The notes beneath the pieces were generated by a model that saw nothing but the letters and a program-made list of their open reading frames with translations, made no database searches and was not told where the DNA came from. The translations under genes were made by a program, and so were the position numbers. A stretch of 64,000 nt of DNA, from positions 124,001-188,000 of the forward strand of contig JAFMOC010000269.1 in the NCBI GenBank assembly GCA_019802505.1, in the 5' to 3' direction. Source of the stretch: Corydoras sp. C115 (taxonomy: Eukaryota; Chordata; Actinopteri; Siluriformes; Callichthyidae). Shown here in pieces: positions 21,828 to 35,535 of the stretch; the first letter of the stretch is position 1, and every line of letters starts with the position of its first letter.

Positions 21828-21833
21828 AATAAA
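21828..21833 (+). terminator. Poly(A) signal of pnpla3
   Basis: Canonical AATAAA 117 nt after the stop codon, in sense, giving a short 3' UTR. Confidence 0.7.
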
Positions 21834-22225
21834 AGCCAGCAGCGGGACCGAACGATGGAGTCACCGTCAGCTGTTTGTGCTTCTAAGCTCTGTGTTTGTG
21901 TGTGGGTGTCTGTGTGTGTGAGTGTGTGTGTGAGGGAGACAGATTTTTTTTGCCAGTATTGGGAGAAAAGTTACCGTAATAACTGTATGTTGGTATGTTC
22001 TCAGCTTTCAGAAACTATCAGAAGGCACAAACTGTCTCAGAGTTTCGGTAATTAAAGCAAACCCTCGTTAAAACTCTGATCTGCGACCGACTCGTAAAAC
22101 GGATTCATGCTTTTCTGCCGAAGCTCAGCTTCGTTTATTCAAAAGATTTCAGCCAAAACCATCATTATTAGAACTGAATGTGCTCTCCACCGCTGACAGA
22201 CATATTTCATATGTAATTTATTTTT

Positions 22226-22573
22226 CATTCATTCATTCATTCATTATCTCCCGCTTTATCCTCTATTAGGGTCGCGGTGGGGTTCCCCATGCCCATCCAG
22301 GGGAGAACGTCTCGGGCGCTGGGCAGATAGACCCAGGACAGGGCGCCAATCTATCGCTGGGCACACACTCACACACACACACTCTATGGGGCAATTTGGA
22401 GAACTCAATTGACTTGATCCATGTTTTTGGACTGTGGGAGGAAACCGGAGAACCTGGAGGAAACCCACGCGGACACGGGGAGAACATGGAAGCTCCACCC
22501 AGATGGGGATTCGAACCGGGAATCCCTAGCGCTGAGAGGCGAACGTGCTAACCACTAAGCCACCGTGCCGCCC
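22226..22573 (-). mobile_element. Full-length reverse SINE with 12-bp target duplication
   Basis: Reversed (AATG)n tail at 22226, complete body, and reversed head ending GTGCCGCCC at 22573. TAATTTATTTTT occurs at 22214-22225 and again at 22574-22585, a perfect target-site duplication typical of LINE-mediated insertion. Intergenic between pnpla3 and the foldback element. Confidence 0.92.
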
Positions 22574-22585
22574 TAATTTATTTTT

Positions 22586-23323
22586 ATCCAATATAAATAA
22601 TAAATTATCAAACAAAATGAATGTAACAACAGTTTGAAAAATGGATAAATACACTCATGAAAGGGCAATTTTTAATGAGGACAGAGGGGCAATAAGGGAT
22701 CTAGGATGAAGCCTTTGATGTTTCTAAACCCTACAACACCCCTGGTTCTAATGGTGAAAATGACATCTTTCTTGAAACTGTGGTAAAGTTATAAGTGTTT
22801 TAAATTGAATTTAAAGAAGAGCAGACCGTAAATAAGAGCGAGGGCGACCGACAGAGAGCCGTGTGTAGGAACCAGCTCAGGTGGAGCAGCGGCTGCAGAT
22901 TGTCAGATGGTCCTCATAAATCAAAGTTCCACATTTACAGCAGGTGCCTCCAGAATCTAAATGTATTAATATATTTTATTACACACAAACACAAACCATT
23001 ATTTGAAGGTTGTGGGTTCAAATCCCAGGTCCACTGAAGTTACCACTGTGGGCTCTTGATCAGGACCTTTAACCCTCATTGCTCCAGGGGGCGCTGTATC
23101 ATCCCTGTGTTCTGACCCCAACTCTGAACACTTGTAAATTGGTTTGGTGAAAGGTTTCGTGACTTCGCCGAGTCACACCTGTGTGTTCAGTCACTTAAAC
23201 GTCTTTGAGGAGTCCAGCAGATCCTTCACCAGAAATCAAAGTCGTGTCGCGTGCTCAGGTGAAATCACCGGACCGAGAGCTCTCGGAACAAAATCAGGAA
23301 CAAACCACTCAGTCAAGCAAAGA
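22586..23323. other. Intergenic spacer before the foldback element
   Basis: No gene recognised. A short segment near 23005-23095 (GGGTTCAAATCCCAGGTCCA ... CAGGACC) is a diverged copy of the tRNA-like repeat seen also near 34600 and 59090. Confidence 0.4.
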
Positions 23324-23805
23324 ACGTCGGTAAAGTTAGTTTGATATTCAACATTCAGCAGACATTCGCGTTTTGCTCCGCCTCCCACTTTCAATCAAAG
23401 CCCTAAAATTATTTTAATTGCATTTTATAAATCACTACGGAATCGAGAACACACTACAAACTTTATATTTTGTCAAAATTCCCGGTGAGTTGATTTATCC
23501 GAGTAAATCGTCCAATATATCCGGAATGGCAGCTGCAGCGTTAGGTGACAGCAAGGGACCGTCTATAAACTACAGTCATTGCCGAAATACCGAAAAACAT
23601 TACTGATATAATGATCATGCTGGTGATAATTAAAAACATTTATCCCCCCCCCCCCCCAATTAAAAAAAAATATATATATATAAAGTGAAAATTATAACTG
23701 GACATGAAAAATATTTAGTGTTGAATGATGATGATTTTAAAATTCCATGTTATACAAAATTAACTTCAACTGTAAAATATTAATATTGCAATTAAATATA
23801 AAATC

Positions 23806-25688
23806 ACTTGTAGTTTACAGAAGGGCACATGAAAAATATACTGCAACCTTCAGTTTGGGAATATATCCATCTGCTGGTTTTTAGTTCATTTTTTAAAGTT
23901 ACAAATTCATTCTGTGAAACAGCAGAATGACATAATAATAAAAAAGCACTTGTAGTTCATAAAGACACAACTAGGGAACATACTACAACCTTCAGTTTGC
24001 AAAAATATCCATCAGCTGATTTTTGGTGCATTTTTTAAAGATACAAATTCATCCTATGAAACAGCAGAATGACATAATAATATAAAAGCACTTGTAGTTC
24101 ACAGAGGAACAGCTAGGGAACATACTACAACCTTTATTTTGGGAAAATATTTGTCGGTTAAATTTTGGTTCATTTTTTAAAGTTACAAATTCATCCTATG
24201 AAACAGTAAAATGACACAATAATAAAAAAGCACTTGTAGTTCACAGAGGAACAGTTAGGGAACATACTACAACCTTCAGTTTGGAAAAATATCCATCAGC
24301 TGATTTTTGGTGCATTTTTTAAAGTTACAAATTCATCCTATGAAACAGCAGAATGACATAATAATAAAATAGCACTTGTAGTTCACAGAGGAACAACCAG
24401 GGAACATACTACAACCTTTATTTTAGGAAAATATTCGTCGGTTGATTTTTGATTCACTTTTGAAAGTTACAAATTCCTTCTGCGAACCAGGAAAATAGTA
24501 TAATAATATAAAAATACTTGTAGTTCATAAAGACACAACTAGGGAACATACTACAACCTTCAGTTTGGGAAAATATTCGTCGGTTGAATTTTGGTTCATT
24601 TTTTAAAGTTACAAATTCATCCTGTGAAACAGTAAAATGACACAATAAGAAAAAAGCACTTGTAGTTCACAGAGACACAGCTAGGGAACATACTACAACC
24701 TTCTGTTTGGAAAAATATCCATCTGCTGATTTTTGGTGCATTTTTTAAAGTTACAAATTCCTCCTGTGAACCAGCAAAATGGTATAATAATATAAAAACA
24801 CTTGTAGTTCATAGGGGAACAGCTAGGGAACATACTACAACCTTCAGTTTGGGAAAATATTCTTCGGTTGAATTTTGGTTAAAATTTAAAAGTTACAAAT
24901 TCCTCCTGTGAACCAGCAAAATAGTATAATAATATAAAAACACTTGTAGTTCATAGGGGAACAGCTAGGGAACATACTACAACCTTCAGTTTGGGAAAAA
25001 AAATCTTTGGTTGATTTTTGGTTCAATTTTTAAAGTTACAAATTCCTCCTGCGAAAATGCAAAATTACATAATAATATAAAAACACTTGTAGTTCATAGA
25101 GACACAGCTAGGGAACATACTACAACTTTCAGTTTGGGAAGATATCCATCTGCTGATTTTTGGTTCATTTTTTAAAGTTACAAATTCATCCTGTGAAACA
25201 GCAGAATGACATAATAATAAAAAAGCACTTGTAGTTCATAAAGACACAGCTAGGGAACATACTACAACCTTCAGTTTGGAAAGATATCCATCTGCTTATT
25301 TTTGGTTTATTTTTTAATGTTACAAATTCCTACTGCGAACCAAGAAAATAGTATAATATAAAAATACTTGTAGTTCATAAAGGCACAACTAGGGAACATA
25401 CTACAACCTTTATTTTGGGAATATATTTGTCGGTTCATTTTTGGTTCATTTTTTAAAGTTCCAAATTCATCCTGTGAAACAGCAGAATGGTATAATAATA
25501 TAAAAATCACTTGTAGTTCATAGAGACACAGCTAGAGAACATACTACAACCTACTGTTTGTGAAAAAAATCTTTGGTTGATTTTTGGTTCATTTTTTTAT
25601 GTTACAAATTCCTCCTGTGAACCAGGAAAATAGTATAATAATATAAAAGCACTTGTAGTTCACAGAGACACGGCTAGGGAACATATTT
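23806..25688. repeat. Left array: about 14 units of ~141 bp
   Basis: Each unit contains CACTTGTAGTTCA..AGA, CTAGGGAACATACTACAACC, a TTTGGGAAAATAT segment and TTTTTAAAGTTACAAATTC. Units alternate between a CATCTGCTGATTTTTGG type and a CGTCGGTTGAATTTTGG type, hinting at a two-unit (about 280 bp) higher-order repeat. Confidence 0.88.
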
Positions 25689-26022
25689 GGCTTAGTGATC
25701 TATGCTAGGGATTCTCGGTTTCAATCCCAATCTGGGTGGAATTTACATGTTCTCCCTGTGTTCGAGTGGGTTTCCTCCGGGTTCTCCGGTTTCCTCCCAC
25801 AGTCCAAAAACAATGATCAAGGTCAATTGAATTCTCCAAATTGCCCCATATAAAGTGTGTTTGTGTGTGTCTGTGTATGTGCCAGTGATAGATTGGCGCC
25901 CTGTCCTAGGTGTATCTGCCCAGCGCCCAAAACATTCCCCCTGGATGGGCATGGGAAACCCCCCCACCACCACCCCATGACCCTAGTAGAGGATAAAGTG
26001 GAAGAAAATGAATGAATGAATT
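25689..26022 (+). mobile_element. SINE inside the foldback element
   Basis: 5'-truncated SINE (starts GGCTTAGTGATC) with a complete 3' half and (AATG)n tail, lying between the left array and the central spacer. Its divergence is higher than that of the arms. Confidence 0.8.
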
Positions 26023-26435
26023 ATATTTGAGATAAATATATGTTTTGTAATTAGTGTAAATTAACTTTGTTATTATTTTTATATTTACTTCTTTGTTTTT
26101 TTATTTGATCTTTACCAGGATGTTGCATTCATTAAATAGTTTTTCAAATCTGACACAATTTCTGTCTGTCTTATTTGTGTACACAAATATATTTGTGTAA
26201 TGTACGACTAAGCACTACTGATCAAATATTGTACATCAAATATTGTTTTAAAACTTCAAAAGGTGTCATAGTTGGGTCAACATTAAATTATATTATAAGT
26301 GCAAACTTATAACACTCATAGCCAAAAAACACAAAAGTTTTGTAAATTGTGCTTCCGAAATCATGTTTTATTACAGATTTAATAAGAAAAAGGCCATAAT
26401 AGAACCAGTTTAATCAACAATTTTTTTTAATGTAA

Positions 26436-27511
26436 CCAATGGAACTATTCCTCAGCTGTGCCTCTGTGAACTACAAGTGTTATGTTATTATGCCATTTCA
26501 CTGTTTCACAGGAGGAATTTGTAACATTAAAATTTTACCCAAAAATCAACTGAAGAATATAGAATGTTGTTGCATGTTCCCTAGCTGTTCCCCTATGAAC
26601 TACAAGTGCTTTTTTATTATTGTGTCATTTTACTGTTTCATAGGATGAATTTGTAACTTTAAAAAATGAACCAAAATTTAACCGACAAATATTTTCCCAA
26701 AATAAAGGTTGTAGTATGTTCCCTAGCTGTTCCTCTGTGAACTACAAGTGCTATTTTATTATTATGTCATTCTGCTGTTTCATAGGATGAATTTGTATCT
26801 TTAAAAAATGCACCAAAAATCAGCAGATGGATATTTTTGCAAACAGAAGGTTGTAGTATGTTCCCTAGTTGTGTCTTTATGAACTACAAGTGCTTTTTTA
26901 TTATTATGTCATTCTGCTGTTTCACAGAATGAATTTGTAACTTTAAAAAATGAACTAAAAACCAGCAGATGGATATATTCCCAAACTGAAGGTTGCAGTA
27001 TATTTTTCATGTGCCCTTCTGTAAACTACAAGTGATTTTATATTTAATTGCAATATTAATATTTTACAGTTGAAGTTAATTTTGTATAACATGGAATTTT
27101 AAAATCATCATTCAACACTAAATATTTTTCATGTCCAGTTATAATTTTCACTTTATATATATATTTTTTTTTAATTTGGGGGGGGGGGGGGATAAATGTT
27201 TTTAATTATCACCAGCATGATCATTATATCAGTAATGTTTTTCGGTATTTCGGCAATGACTGTAGTTTATAGACGGTCCCTTGCTGTCACCTAACGCTGC
27301 AGCTGCCATTCCGGCTATATTGGACGATTTACTCGGATAAATCAACTCACCGGGAATTTTGACAAAATATAAAGTTTGTAGTGTGTTCTTGATTCCGTAG
27401 TGATTTATAAAATGCAATTAAAATAATTTTAGGGCTTTGATTGAAAGTGGGAGACGGAGCAAAACGCGAATGTCTGCTGAATGTCGAATATCAAACTAAC
27501 TTTACCGACGT
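26436..27511. repeat. Right inverted arm: about 5 units plus terminal segment
   Basis: Reverse-complement partner of the left arm: units with GAACTACAAGTGCT, then the terminal 450 bp. A G run near 27177-27190 mirrors the C run near 23643-23657. Confidence 0.88.
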
Positions 27512-28558
27512 CGCAAGCAGAAGGGTGGACCCTTGATACAAATTAACAATTATGCCAAACTAATGACTAAATATGGTTTTATCTATCTTCTTCTGTCCTT
27601 GATGAACAGGAACAATAATCAGCATAGCATATTGGAACTTTAATCAGCATAGCACGTTCCTGTGGTCAGCGCTTGTATGAGAATAGTACGCGGCTCTTAT
27701 CCTGTGAAGCTTAAGTGAGAGCAGACAAGACGTACAGTTCCTAGAATACTGTCTAAACTTAAAATGAACTAATGACTTCTTGACCTTTAGCCTTTATGCA
27801 CAGATAGATCAGAAACAGAAATAATAAAAATCTTTCATTTGGATAAACGCGTCTGCAAAATGAGCTAATTTAAATGTAATGTAAACGTAATCAAGTACAC
27901 CTGGTGGTCAAAATAAAAATTGCAGGTTTAACTGCAGAAGTTTAAAATAAAATCTTAATTAGAAGATAAGCATTAATTTATATCAGAAATAGCATTTTTA
28001 ATGGGAGTCAGTTTCACACTTAAAAACACATGATGTAGCTCAAACGTTTTAAACTTTTTAAGGATATTAAATAAATTGTGGCCATATTGAAACTGTATTC
28101 ATCATATAACAGCCAAAATAGCCTTAAATAAAAAAAAAAGTGTGTGTGTGTGTGTTTAATGTGTGTAATTTGTTTCTGGTATAAGTTTTAAATGTGATCT
28201 CATTGTCTTTTAGTTATTAATTTTAATTAATTTTAATGGTATGAGTTTTAAATGTGATCTCATTGTCTTTTAGTTATTAATTTTAATAACTTTTAATTAT
28301 TTATTACTTTGAAAAATGTCATTGTTTGAAATAAACGAGAGCACTATACATCCAGTGGTCATCCAGTTTGAATGAAGTTTGAATCCCGAGGCTACAGATT
28401 ATTAAATTAAGAGCCACCCTCCCCATCATTTCTGAATTATTTTATATGATGTTTGTATGTTTATAATAGTTCTGTAGGGTTTTATTTGATTCTGTAAGAT
28501 TTTATTTGATTCTGCCAGCGATAGATTGGTGTCCTGTCCTGGGTGCCCGAAACGTTTC

Positions 28559-28600
<42 letters not shown>

Positions 28601-28790
28601 ACCCGCGACCCTAATATAGTGTAAAGCGGAAGATAATGAATGAATTTATTTGATTCTGTATGATTACACTCTGTATCAGTCATAACAGATCGGAGAATAA
28701 AGAAAAGCTTTAAACTTCCTGTTGCTTTAAGACAGACTCCCGTCATGCAGTGCGGGGGTGTGTCTGTGTGTGTGTGTGTGTGTGTTAAAG
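27512..28790. other. Intergenic spacer and ttll12 upstream region
   Basis: Contains a direct duplication of about 50 bp (about 28188-28232 and 28240-28285, GTTTTAAATGTGATCTCATT), a SINE 3' fragment (28510-28645) interrupted by a run of 40 C (28561-28600), and a GT-rich tract just before the ttll12 ATG. No clear TATA or CpG-rich promoter for ttll12. Confidence 0.5.
28561..28600. repeat. Run of about 40 cytosines
   Basis: Pure C tract inside a SINE tail, 190 bp upstream of the ttll12 start. It may partly reflect assembly or sequencing slippage. Confidence 0.85.
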
Positions 28791-31700
28791 ATGGAGTTGA
28801 GAGAGTTAAACTCAGAGACTGAGGACTTTAAAGTGTTCATCAGGTCTCACTGCACCGCGCTAACAGCCGCCGGCATCCCCCCTCTGCTCTGGAACAGCCT
28901 GCACTATAAACTCAGAGAGGAGGTACACACACACATTCACACACACACTCACACTCATACACATTCACCCACACACTCATACTCATTCACCCACACACTC
29001 ATACACCCACACACTCATACACACACACATTCACTCATACACACACACACTCAGTGAGTGCAGCGAGCACACGTGTCCGGAGCGGTGGGCAGTCCTGAAC
29101 CCAGCGCCTGGGGAGCAATTCGGTTTAAGTTTAAGTGCACTTCAGATTTAAGTGCACTTCAGAACCTGGTGGAACCTGGAATCGAACCAGGAACCTTCAG
29201 TTCACAAGGCTGGCTCCTTCAACAAAAGCACCATGACATATTCAAACCTGACAATTGTGTCATTATCATTTCAGGCGCTAGGCAGATATACCCAGAAGAG
29301 GGCGCCAATCTACCACTGGGCACACACACACACACCATGTAGGGGCAATTTAGAACATCCCATTCACATATAATCCATGTCTTTGGACTTTGGTTGGAAA
29401 CAGAAGAAAACCCACGCAGACATGGAGAGAACATGCAAACTCCACCCAGATCGTGATTTGGTTAGATGTTTAATTAATGCTCTTGGAGATACAGGTTGTT
29501 CCAAATAGATTTGAATGCAAATTACTGAACAGAAGACAAGGGTACAGAAAACGTCATCGATGGCAGACGACCGATGAGAGCTCTGATTCTCAAAGGTCCC
29601 GCTGTGGTGAATGACCCTTGGGCTGTCCTTCATCTGTGTGTGTGAACCTTCCATATATGGTGGGGACTTCCTGAGCACCTACTAATACATTACCACATGC
29701 TACCTGCCCCCTAAGTCTACAATTTCCCAGCTCACAGTCATTCCTAGCCTTTCACACGCTCATCCCGCACATGGACATTTCATCAGTTCCCTGCAGCTCC
29801 TCAGCAGTTACAATATTAAATTACAACATATTACAAGAACGTTACAACTTCAACCTAAATTCTCGGTGCTGAGAGGTGGATGTGCTGAGCGCTACACCAT
29901 GCGTCCCCTCACTCAAGATTCAGAGCACTTTTAACACTGCAGTTTGGAAGCAGTGTGACGGACCTCCATACGAACACAGTAACGTGAACAGAGCCTGTTT
30001 CATCTGTGTTAACTAATCATCAGAAATAATTACAATCTCTAAAAATAAATCCAGATGAACTTTGATTTTGCAGAAAATAGCAGAGTAAATGCTCCTGATT
30101 GAGCGTGCTTCAGATAATGGATGTTCTGTAGCTATTTAAAAATAAACCCCACACTTCAGTTTGGAAACAAATCTCTTTTCTGTGAAGCAACTGTGGTGCA
30201 TGTTGGGTGTGTAAATATTTTTCTCTGTGTGTGTGTGTGACAGGTGTTTGATGCAGGAGAGATGTTTGGTATTATGCGTGTGGAACATGATGATGATGAT
30301 GAAGATGAAGATGGGTCTGGGATGAGCAGGTCTAATACTGATGATGAACTTCTGTTCAAAGTTGTTGTTACGTGTGAGGGTGGCCTGAAGGCGTCTGATC
30401 CAAACAGGTACAGAGATTCCATCAGAATAAGGAATCACTGTTTCATGTTCTCATAAACGTTTTTTAAGCCCTATAACGTCCTCAGATTAGAACATGATGT
30501 CAGCTCAAGTGAATTACTTAATCACTAAGATCAAAGCCCTTTGCAGACATGCTCTGCAAGTCAATATCCTGATAAAACAAGTGAGATGATGTCTGTAAGT
30601 GAATCAGCTCTGCAGCATCCTGCATCCTTACTCCACTGAACCAACATGCTGCAGCTACATCCTTATGAGAACCGAACACCAAACCCAACTGTTCCAGCTC
30701 ACCGCCAATGAAACGGGAGAACCTGCTAGAACGTTATTGTGGTGGTAAATAATCAGATGACAGAGGAACAGTTAAAGTACAAAATGGTTTAATAAGATTT
30801 GCAAATCGAGAAACCAGACAAACAACCTAATGGAGTTTGTTGCTCAGCCTCAGTATTCATACAAAAACACAGCCAATAAAAATAGATAATACAGTTCTGT
30901 CCAATAATAATGTAGAAGAACAGATTCTGGAAAAAACAAAGGTGCAGGAAGCTAAGCCAACGTGCTATGCTGATGCTTGAATCCAGATACAGGAGGTTTA
31001 GGGCACTTCGACCCTGAACCTTGCTCACGCCGCTTCCAAAGCACCTGCTTTGTGAAATAACATCCTCCCAACACATTCCATCCCCTAATATCACTACTCT
31101 CATTTCATCCAAACTTAAGAAGAGAGTTTTTGTAAATGTCACACTAACATGGATTAATAAAATATAATGCATGATAAATCATTTTACATCATGAACCGTT
31201 GCAAATATACACATCATCTAAACATTTCTGAAATCTGTTTTTGAATGAAGCACACCTCTCACTGACCACAGCTGCTGAGGTTGCACATTTTGATGGACAA
31301 AACTTATTTTCTCTCACATGTCACACGGTTAGGCCACGCCCCCTATTGCTCAATCCTCTTTGTCATTCACCCACCTGATGGACGTAGTTGGTTCTCTATT
31401 GGTCAGGATCATCACAGAACAGGTATCATTTGGGTGGTGGATTGATGGTCAGTTCTGCAGTGACACTGATGAACTGAGGGGGTTTTAGTGCAGCAGTGCT
31501 GCTGGAGTTTAATTTCTCCACCTTAGTGACACTGCTGGGATAGGACATAATGCACCCACCAGATAATCCCTGCTCTGTGGTGGTACTGTTTCTCTACTAC
31601 ATCTGAAGACCTCTTTGTTTTCTTCAGTGTGTATTTGGTTGACCATGCATGGACTTACCGAGTGGAGAGTGCCAGACAACAGCTGATGGAGGTTCCTGGA

Positions 31701-34700
31701 CTTTTAGGGAGAATGGCCAGTTTAATGGGACTGCCCTTCCATGGTGAAGCCCCTGACGCACACACCTTGGAACTGGTGCTGGAGAACATGTGGAGATACA
31801 ATCAGACCTACCAGCTGGCTGAAGGGGTACGACCAGTTTACCTTTTATAAAGAAAGACCAAAACTGTTGAAAGAAGTCAGAGATGTTTCAGAAACTAGGG
31901 TTCTCATCTCATGGGGGGGGGGGCATCCAGGACAGGGCACACATTGCTAGGCACACACTCACACATACTGAGGCCATTTAAAGCAGCCAATTCACCTTGA
32001 ATCTAAGTTTTGGACTGTGGGAGAAGAACAATCAAAACCCATGCAGACATAGAGAGAACATGCAAACTGCACCCATATCGGGATTCTAACCTGAATCCCC
32101 AGCAGCGAGAGGAGAACATGCTCACCACCACTGTGCCCCTCAATGATAAAAGTGCGGGGATAGTCCTACTAATAAGTGTATTAATAACAACTCTTACATA
32201 AAAAAACAACATGATCATAAATAAGGTTAAAGTTCTGTAATATAAAGTAAAGAACCAGCGGCTGAATCAAATCCATTACCATCAGCAAGCTCAAACTTGT
32301 TTTCTGTTCGGCCTACAAATCCCATGATGCCACTGTTCAGGAAGCACGCTGAACCTGATTTCTGATCACTGAAATATCTGCCAAATGTGGAATTTCAAAC
32401 TTAACAATCTACAAGCGTTCCTCGTATTACTCAGAAGCATTAAAGTCGCTCTCAGTCTTTAGGTATTAAATGTACCCCTGAGGTTCTGAGGTTCTGTGTG
32501 TGTTACAGTCTGCAGAGGAAAAAGTTCCAGTTTGGTACATAATGGATGAATTTGGCTCCAGAATCCAGCACTCCTCTCAGCCCTCCTGCTGCATGGCCCC
32601 TCTGTTCTATACCCCTCAGCAAATAGCATATACTGTGTTATGGCCCCTGCAGGACCTGGAGAATGGAGGTATACACACACCACACACACACACGTACAAT
32701 TAAGAGTAGAGAATATTCCTGAATGTAGTAATTCCCTAGTATGTAGTATATCTGATGATTGTACTGTTTAGAGATCTAATGATTCAGTGTTCAGTCAGGT
32801 CCTCACTTCTCTAACCTTAAAGAGATGATCCTGAATGAGCCTTGCTTTCTGATGGTCAGCAGTACGCTCTCTGTCCTCTTCACTCATGTGTAGTATACTG
32901 TAATATACACTCACCGGCCACTTTATTAGGTACACCATTCTAGTAACGGGTTGGACCCCCTTTTGCCTTCCGAACTGCCTCAATTCTTCGTGGCATAGAT
33001 TCAACAAGGTGCTGGAAGCATTCCTCAGAGAGTTTGGTCCATATTGACATGATGGCATCACACAGTTGCCGCAGATTTGTCGGCTGCACATCCATGATGC
33101 GAATCCCCCGTTCCATCACATCCCAAAGATGCTCTATTGGATTGAGATCTGGTGACTGTGGAGGCCATTTGAGTACAGTGAACTCATTGTCATGTTCAAG
33201 AAACCAGTCTGAGATGATTCCAGCTTTATGACATGGCGCATTATCCTGCTGAAATTAGCCATCAGATGTTGGGTACATTGTGGTCATAAAGGGATGGACA
33301 TGGTCAGCAACAATACTCAGGTAGGCTGTGGCGTTGCAACGATGCTCAATTGGTACCAAGGGGCCCAAAGAGTGCCAAGAAAATATTCCCCACACCATGA
33401 CACCACCACCACCAGCCTGAACCGTTGATACAAGGCAGGATGGATCCATGCTTTCATGTTGTTGACGCCAAATTCTGACCCTACCATCCGAATGTCGCAG
33501 CAGAAATCGAGACTCATCAGACCAGGCAACGTTTTTCCAATCTTCTATTGTCCAATTTCGATGAGCTTGTGCAAATTGTAGCCTCAGTTTCCTGTTCTTA
33601 GCTGAAAAGAGTGGCACCCGGTGTGGTCTTCTGCTGCTGTAGCCCATCTGCCTCAAAGTTCGACGTACTGTGCGTTCAGAGATGCTCTTCTGCCTACCTT
33701 GGTTGTAACTGGTGGCTATTTGAGTCACTGTTGCCTTTTTATCAGCTCGAACCAGTCTGGCCATTCTCCTCTGACCTCTGGCATCAACAAGGCATTTCCG
33801 CCCACAGAACTGCCGCTCACTGGATGTTTTTTCTTTTTCGGACCATTCTCTGTAAATCCTAAAGATGGTTGTGCGTGAAAATCCCAGTAGATCAGCAGTT
33901 TCTGAAATACTCAGACCAGCCCTTCTGGCACCAACAACCATGCCACGTTCAAAGGCACTCAAATCACCTTTCTTCCCCATACTGATGCTCGGTTTGAACT
34001 GCAGGAGATTGTCTACATGCCTAAATGCACTGAGTTGCCGCCATGTGATTGGCTGATTAGAAATTAAGTGTTAACGAGCAGTTGGACAGGTGTACCTAAT
34101 AAAGTGGCCGGTGAGTGTATATATTAATACTGTAATATGTGAGGATGGCAGACAGGTTTTCACATGCTCTTGCACATGCTATGCTTTTAAATAGTTTGTT
34201 TTGCTTCAGGTTATGAAGTGCAGACATGTTCTTTCATCTCAGACGTTCTTTTGGGCGTGAGGTTCCCTCTGACCATAGAGGTCCTCGGAGAACCTGCTCT
34301 CTGAATGTTCTCCTGTTTGAGTTAGTGTATACATCTGCACTAACACAAAGTTACCAACCTCACGAACACTGAGATAAAGCAGATCTCAGATCAGTTTTAA
34401 TAAAGTTATAACATTATACAGAGAAAAAGCAGACAGAGTTCATCAGATTATACACGCCCCTTAATCAGGTGACCGTTCATTATCCACATTTACGTTTGCG
34501 TTCGGTCATTTAGCAGACACACTAACCCGACGCTCTGAGGGACTTACAATGCAAGCACATGATTGGCCACAGCATCCCTAAAGTAATTAGGGTTAAGGGT
34601 CTTGCTCAGAGGCCCACATCGGTAACTTCAGTGGACCTGGGACTTGAACCCACAACCCTCAGATTGACAGCCCAACATCCGAACCACTGAGCTACCCCAT

Positions 34701-35494
34701 CCTCATGTAGGTCCTCATGTCCACATATCAGGACAGAGTTTTGTCGTCTTGGGTCCTCTCATGTCAGCGTGTGGGTTTCAGCAGCCTCACTGCTGCTCGG
34801 TTACAGGTTCACTCGTCATTCTGGGTTCCAATGGCCTTGTTTTTCAGACCGTCACCTCAGGTTTCATTTTCTGTGTTGTGATGTTACTTCACCCTCTCTT
34901 CCTCCCCAGTCTCTTGATCTTTTGCTTTTTTTGAGAGTCGGAGTCCCGATGTCCATACGGTATCTTAACCCTTAACCTTCAGACGCCAATCTATCACTGG
35001 ACACACACACACACACACACACTACATGGGGCATTTTAAAGCAGCCAATTCACCTTGAATACATGTTTTTGTACTGTGGGAGGAAACTGGAAAATACGAG
35101 GAGAACATGAACAGTTGTCTCTGTGTGTGTATCTGTGTCGCTCTCTCTATGTGTGTCTTTCTCTGTATGTGTGTGTTTCTCTGTGTGTGTGTGTGTGTGT
35201 GTGAGAACATGTTTGGGGTGTGGTGTGATGCTGATCAGTGTAAACATGTTTGAAGTGTAATGAGTTGACCGTGTCTTTGATCTCTGTAGACGAGGTGACA
35301 AGGGATTACGCCTTTCGGGAGACGGATTCGTTATTACGGACGTGTCGACTCGTACCTTGGATTCATGCTGACCTCGAATCAGTGAGCGACCAAACTCAGG
35401 AACCTGCTGACATTTATTATGAGGTTTGTGAGTTTAAAGGTTTGATATCTCCAGAAGCTGGGCAGATACACCCAGGACAGGACGCCAATCTATC

Positions 35495-35535
<41 letters not shown>

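Larger units (their letters stand above)
23324..27511. mobile_element. Foldback element with kb-scale inverted arms
   Basis: The sequence from 23324 rightward (ACGTCGGTAAAGTTAGTTTG) is matched in inverted orientation from 27511 leftward. Only about 2 differences occur over the roughly 190 bp compared at 23400-23590, so the arms are about 99% identical there. The arms carry arrays of a roughly 141-bp unit, 14 in the left and 5 in the right, inverted relative to each other, around a short central spacer with a SINE. ACGT lies at both outer ends and may be a 4-bp target duplication or part of the arms. No transposase frame exists, so it must be non-autonomous. Family not identified. Confidence 0.88.

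Noticed and set aside
22256..22498. Recurrent ORFs such as MFSPCPRGFPPGSPVSSHSP seen at several sites
   Set aside because: They are the same SINE body read in one frame; the family is non-coding.
23418..23606. 62-residue ORF repeated in the other foldback arm (27229-27417)
   Set aside because: The two copies are the same inverted repeat, so their agreement is not evidence of selection; no domain or splice signal supports a gene.
30789..31172. 127-codon minus-strand ORF in ttll12 intron 2
   Set aside because: AT-rich, no domain and no splice partners; composition like intron DNA.
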